Positions 61,465-64,000 of a stretch of DNA of 64,000 nucleotides are shown here, in pieces. The stretch comes from Chitinophaga skermanii. Its GTDB lineage: Bacteria > Bacteroidota > Bacteroidia > Chitinophagales > Chitinophagaceae. The stretch is taken from assembly GCF_003259335.1 (NCBI RefSeq), contig NZ_QLLL01000014.1, forward strand, positions 1 through 64,000, written 5' to 3'. Position numbers and translations under genes: made by a program. Every line of letters begins with the position of its first letter. The first letter of the stretch is position 1. The notes beneath the pieces were generated by a model, which worked only from the letters and a program-made list of their open reading frames with translations, was not told where the DNA came from and did not search any database.

Positions 61465-62145
61465 ATGCAAGTGCAAGATATTTTAAAGGAACTCCAATCA
61501 CTCAGCAATGCTGCTACACTCAAACACAACAAAAAGAGTGGTGCACACGATAACCAATACGGCGTTAAACTGGGTGATATTCGCAAAATAGCTGCAAATA
61601 TTAAAACGAATCATGCGCTTGCACTCGAATTATGGCAAACGAATAATATTGACGCGAAGTTGTTGGCCTGCCTTATCATCAAACCAACTGCCTTATCACC
61701 AAAAGAAGTCACTGCATTAGTAGAATCAATCGATTTCGTGGGAGAGGCCGATTGGTTTACCTCCTACATATTGAAAGACTATCCCAATAAAGATCAATTC
61801 CGCGAAAGCTGGATGAAATCAAAAAATAAATGGGCTGCCCGCGCCGGTTGGAGCCTAATGGCTAGTAAAATTGCACAAGGCGCAGAAGGACTAGATTTAG
61901 ACAAACTACTAGATCAACTCGAAAAAGAAATGCCCATAGCCGTACCCGAAGTACAATGGACTATGAACTATGCACTGGCTTACACCGGTATTCATCATCC
62001 CGCCTACCGCGCACGCGCTCTAGCCCTAGGAGAGAAGCTAGGCATACTCCGCGATTACCCAGTATCTAAAGGCTGTACATCACCCTTTGCTCCAATTTGG
62101 ATTAATGAAATGGTAAAACGAGCAGAACAAACGAAAAAGAAATAA
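61465..62145 (+). CDS. DNA alkylation repair protein (AlkD-like)
   Basis: 226 residues, an all-helical HEAT-like fold: KKSGAHDNQYGVKLGDIRKI, LALELWQTNNIDAKLLACLI, VGEADWFTSYILKDYP, WARAGWS-like (KWAARAGWSLMASKIAQ), VQWTMNYALAYTGIHHP. This is the DNA_alkylation family, which removes positively charged alkyl-base lesions. This subgroup begins with the GV(K)LGDIRKIA pattern. Monocistronic, converging on the ATP-grasp gene with only a 7-bp gap. Confidence 0.88.
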   Translation: MQVQDILKELQSLSNAATLKHNKKSGAHDNQYGVKLGDIRKIAANIKTNHALALELWQTNNIDAKLLACLIIKPTALSPKEVTALVESIDFVGEADWFTSYILKDYPNKDQFRESWMKSKNKWAARAGWSLMASKIAQGAEGLDLDKLLDQLEKEMPIAVPEVQWTMNYALAYTGIHHPAYRARALALGEKLGILRDYPVSKGCTSPFAPIWINEMVKRAEQTKKK

Positions 62146-62152
62146 CTAAGTT

Positions 62153-62881
62153 TTAAAGTACATCAGTAACCTCATTCACCGTAGCTGCTGCAATGCATGG
62201 AAGTACCAAGCCCGCATTGCATCCATTCAAACCTGCGCCCCAACTAGCATTAAACTCTAATATAAACCAACCAATTGGTTCGGCATAAGCCACATCAATG
62301 ACTACACTTCTTGGAAATAATGCAGCATTCTCTTGTAGGAAACCTGTTACAAAAGCACGTCCTGTTAATAGATCCGCTTCTCCTTCATAACAAGCAATAT
62401 CTTTCACGTCGCCATCCAACACAAAACAGCGCGCTTCTGCTTGTATGTGCGAAATAATGCTAGAAGTAAGCACTGGTTCTGTCAATTCCAACCCTTGGGT
62501 ACGTTCTTGCAAAGCTGCTAAGGAAGTTAAAACGCCCGCAATGAACATTTTAGGCACAACGGGTTTTATAAATATAGGAAACATCGCTTCGGTAAGTGCT
62601 CCCAACGTAGTTTGCGTTATACGGCGTTTGGTCCAGCGTTGATCGAGGCGGGCGATAATGGTATCATCTGGGAAAAGTAGTGTTTTGTTATACAATTGTG
62701 CCAGTACGAAGGCAAAGGCTTGGTTGCCATATATCGCCAGCGGTTGGGTGACTAAACTGTCGTTTTTGATCCAGTATTTTCCTAGTAGCTGTACCGGGTT
62801 ACCGGTTTGCATCCAAGCGTTTTGTACGGCTTCAATTTCAATATCCAATTTCTCTGGCAATAATAGGGTAGTAGGGTGCAT
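62153..62881 (-). CDS. ATP-grasp domain protein (DUF4343-like)
   Basis: 242 residues. The C-terminal ATP-grasp half is seen in MFPIFIKPVVPKMFIAG (lysine-bearing strand), RCFVLDGDVKDIACYEGEAD, RSVVIDVAYAEPIGWFILEF and EFNASWGAGLNGC, with the E and N that bind Mg-ATP. The N-terminal half is a short pre-ATP-grasp domain. It should ligate a carboxylate to an amine or similar; the substrate is unknown. It is 24 bp upstream (in transcription) of the end of an HxlR gene on the same strand and may be co-transcribed with it. Confidence 0.8.
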   Translation of the reverse strand: MHPTTLLLPEKLDIEIEAVQNAWMQTGNPVQLLGKYWIKNDSLVTQPLAIYGNQAFAFVLAQLYNKTLLFPDDTIIARLDQRWTKRRITQTTLGALTEAMFPIFIKPVVPKMFIAGVLTSLAALQERTQGLELTEPVLTSSIISHIQAEARCFVLDGDVKDIACYEGEADLLTGRAFVTGFLQENAALFPRSVVIDVAYAEPIGWFILEFNASWGAGLNGCNAGLVLPCIAAATVNEVTDVL

Positions 62882-62905
62882 TAGTTAGGCTGAGTTGTAG
62901 TGGAT

Positions 62906-63280
62906 TTAAGATACTCTTCGACCGAAATTTCCATCAATATCATTAAAAGCCCAAGAAGCCATCGCCTCCAGTACAGGCTGTAAACCTCTTCCGGCTTTAC
63001 TTAAACTGTAGGTAACATAGGGCGGCACTTCCGGCTTGGCTTCGCGGATAATTAAATCGTCGGCTTCCAGTTGTTTTAAATTCTGGATCAACATCTTTTC
63101 TGAAACCTGCGGAATGGCCCTTTTTAGTTCGCTATAGCGTTTATCTCCTTGGATAAGGTGAAATAGAATAATCGGCTTCCAATAGCCGCCAATCTTATCC
63201 ATTACGTAAATAACAGGGCACTGGTCAAGTGCATATTTCTTATTCTCTTGTATGGTCGAGCTTTCTTTGATGGCTGTCAT
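62906..63280 (-). CDS. HxlR-family transcription regulator (2)
   Basis: 124 residues, winged helix: VMDKIGGYWKPIILFHLIQG, RYSELKRAIPQVSEKMLIQN, LKQLEADDLIIREAKPEVPP, YSLSKAGRGLQPVLEAMASW. The conserved Cys is C21 (LDQCPVIYV), the redox or quinone-sensing position of this family. It is divergent from an NmrA-like reductase, the standard target arrangement, and upstream of the ATP-grasp gene. Confidence 0.92.
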   Translation of the reverse strand: MTAIKESSTIQENKKYALDQCPVIYVMDKIGGYWKPIILFHLIQGDKRYSELKRAIPQVSEKMLIQNLKQLEADDLIIREAKPEVPPYVTYSLSKAGRGLQPVLEAMASWAFNDIDGNFGRRVS

Positions 63281-63299
63281 GATACATACTTTAGGGTAA

Positions 63300-63334
63300 G
63301 TACTTGTCTAAAAGTTAGTACAAAGATAGCTTTG
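63300..63334 (+). promoter_or_regulatory. Promoter of the NmrA-like gene with overlapping palindrome
   Basis: -33 TTG at 63304-63306, 20 nt, then -7 TAGCTTTG at 63327-63334 (exact TAnnTTTG), 24 bp before the ATG. An inverted repeat GTACT (63300-63304) / AGTAC (63317-63321) overlaps the -33 element and could be the binding site for the divergent HxlR regulator. Confidence 0.65.
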
Positions 63335-63358
63335 CATACAGAAATAAAACAAATCAAA

Positions 63359-64000
63359 ATGAAAAAGATCATCGTATCCGGTTCGCTGGGAAATATAGGT
63401 AAAACATTAACGGGTTTATTAGTGAAAGACGGTCATGATGTAACCGTTATTACAAGCTCCCCTGGTCGTACCCAAGCCATCGAAGCTTTAGGGGCAAAGG
63501 CTGCTGTAGGGTCCGTGTCTGATCCCGTATTTTTAACAAATACACTCCAAGGGGCTGATGCCCTCTTTGCTATGACGCCTCCCAATATGGGCGGTGAAAA
63601 CATTGTTGCTAATACTGTTAATGCCGGTAAAGCATTTGCCGATGCCATTACAAAAAGCGGTGTGCCAAGGGTAGTGATGTTAAGTAGCGTGGGGGCCGAG
63701 TATACCGATGGCACAGGCCCCATTAAAGGTCTACATCAGATCGAAAACCTGTACCGCCAAATCCCCGGTATTTCTTTAACCATTCTACGCGCTGGCTACT
63801 TCTACACCAACTTCTTCAACGATGTGGCAATGATTCAACATATGAACATCATGGGTAGCAATTTCCCAGGTGATGTAAACCTCCCGGTTGTTCACCCCGA
63901 TGATATTGCCGCCAAGGCCGCGCAAGCATTACTGGTTACCCCAACAGGTACCGATATACAATACGTAGTAAGCGACGTTCGCCAACCGAATCATATCGCT
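63359..64000 (+). CDS. NmrA/NAD(P)-binding reductase-like protein (3' incomplete)
   Basis: 214 codons are visible, and the frame runs off the window. Rossmann fold start MKKIIVSGSLGNIGKTLTGL with the GxxGxxG nucleotide loop, then ALGAKAAVGSVSD, VVMLSSVGAEYTDGTGPIKG, LTILRAGYFYTNF and VVHPDDIAAKAAQAL, the pattern of NmrA/QOR2-like NAD(P)H:quinone reductases. It has no stop codon within the window. It is divergent from the HxlR regulator, which fits an electrophile or quinone stress response. Confidence 0.9.
   Translation, partial: MKKIIVSGSLGNIGKTLTGLLVKDGHDVTVITSSPGRTQAIEALGAKAAVGSVSDPVFLTNTLQGADALFAMTPPNMGGENIVANTVNAGKAFADAITKSGVPRVVMLSSVGAEYTDGTGPIKGLHQIENLYRQIPGISLTILRAGYFYTNFFNDVAMIQHMNIMGSNFPGDVNLPVVHPDDIAAKAAQALLVTPTGTDIQYVVSDVRQPNHIA

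Noticed and set aside
63433..63723. 96-codon minus-strand ORF
   Set aside because: Antisense to the NmrA-like gene, whose Rossmann motifs are clear on the plus strand although it lacks a stop in the window.

Overview
The window reads as chromosome of a Bacteroidota bacterium, most likely the Chitinophaga/Chitinophagaceae group. This is inferred from content, not from a database match: a gliding-motility (T9SS type B) C-terminal sorting domain, MBG repeats, CarboxypepD-type TonB-dependent receptors, GLPGLI, WG-repeat and 7TMR-DISM proteins, many short signal peptides ending in AQ or lipoboxes, weak Shine-Dalgarno sequences, and promoters of the -33 TTG / -7 TAnnTTTG type (clearest before the tRNA-Leu gene and before the last gene).

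Layout. 1-3.1 kb: 3' end of a giant MBG-repeat adhesin-like protein exported by T9SS. 3.2-8.4 kb: orphan response regulator, a siderophore-type TonB receptor and a convergent PepSY membrane protein (probable iron module). 8.6-16.4 kb: small lipoproteins and orphans, an ECF sigma factor killed by an in-frame amber codon, a GNAT enzyme, and a CsgG-like/MscS/lipoprotein operon. 16.5-22.2 kb: minus-strand set of histidine kinase, response regulator, outer-membrane barrel and GLPGLI protein. 22.4-28.9 kb: a complete Wadjet (JetABCD) anti-plasmid operon, with a displaced 3' end of a tRNA-Leu gene 0.4 kb upstream. 29.4-37 kb: lipoprotein and YceI opposite a membrane-tethered winged-helix regulator, a GH30 glucanase plus outer-membrane protein, and a 7TMR-DISM receptor fused to a transposase-type zinc ribbon/HTH. 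37.3-42.1 kb: TetR/ABC-F operon with a palindromic operator, a repeat-rich non-coding gap, and an RluA-type pseudouridine synthase. 42.3-46 kb: two tandem WG-repeat proteins. 46.09-51.09 kb: a tRNA-Leu(CAA) gene carrying a 5-kb genomic island with a decayed tyrosine integrase, a membrane-anchored orphan, a frameshifted XRE regulator and a GHKL-ATPase/nuclease-like fusion. 51.1-64 kb: VOC protein, a 1140-residue leaderless orphan, small orphans, a DsbA/HxlR pair, a LytS/LytR-type two-component system with a CPBP protease, AlkD-like DNA repair, an ATP-grasp protein, and a divergent HxlR/NmrA pair cut by the window end.

How the parts work together. The strongest system-level signal is mobile defence. 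Two loci, Wadjet and the GHKL-nuclease island, both end at a copy of the tRNA-Leu 3' end, and both have the motif TGACACA exactly 36 nt before the AGGTTCG of that copy. This argues that one integrase family delivered both. The GHKL-nuclease gene, with an intact operator-like palindrome in front and a broken regulator beside it, and the 7TMR/transposase-ribbon chimera are the best candidates for undescribed biology. All functional statements rest on motif reading by eye; no homology search was run.
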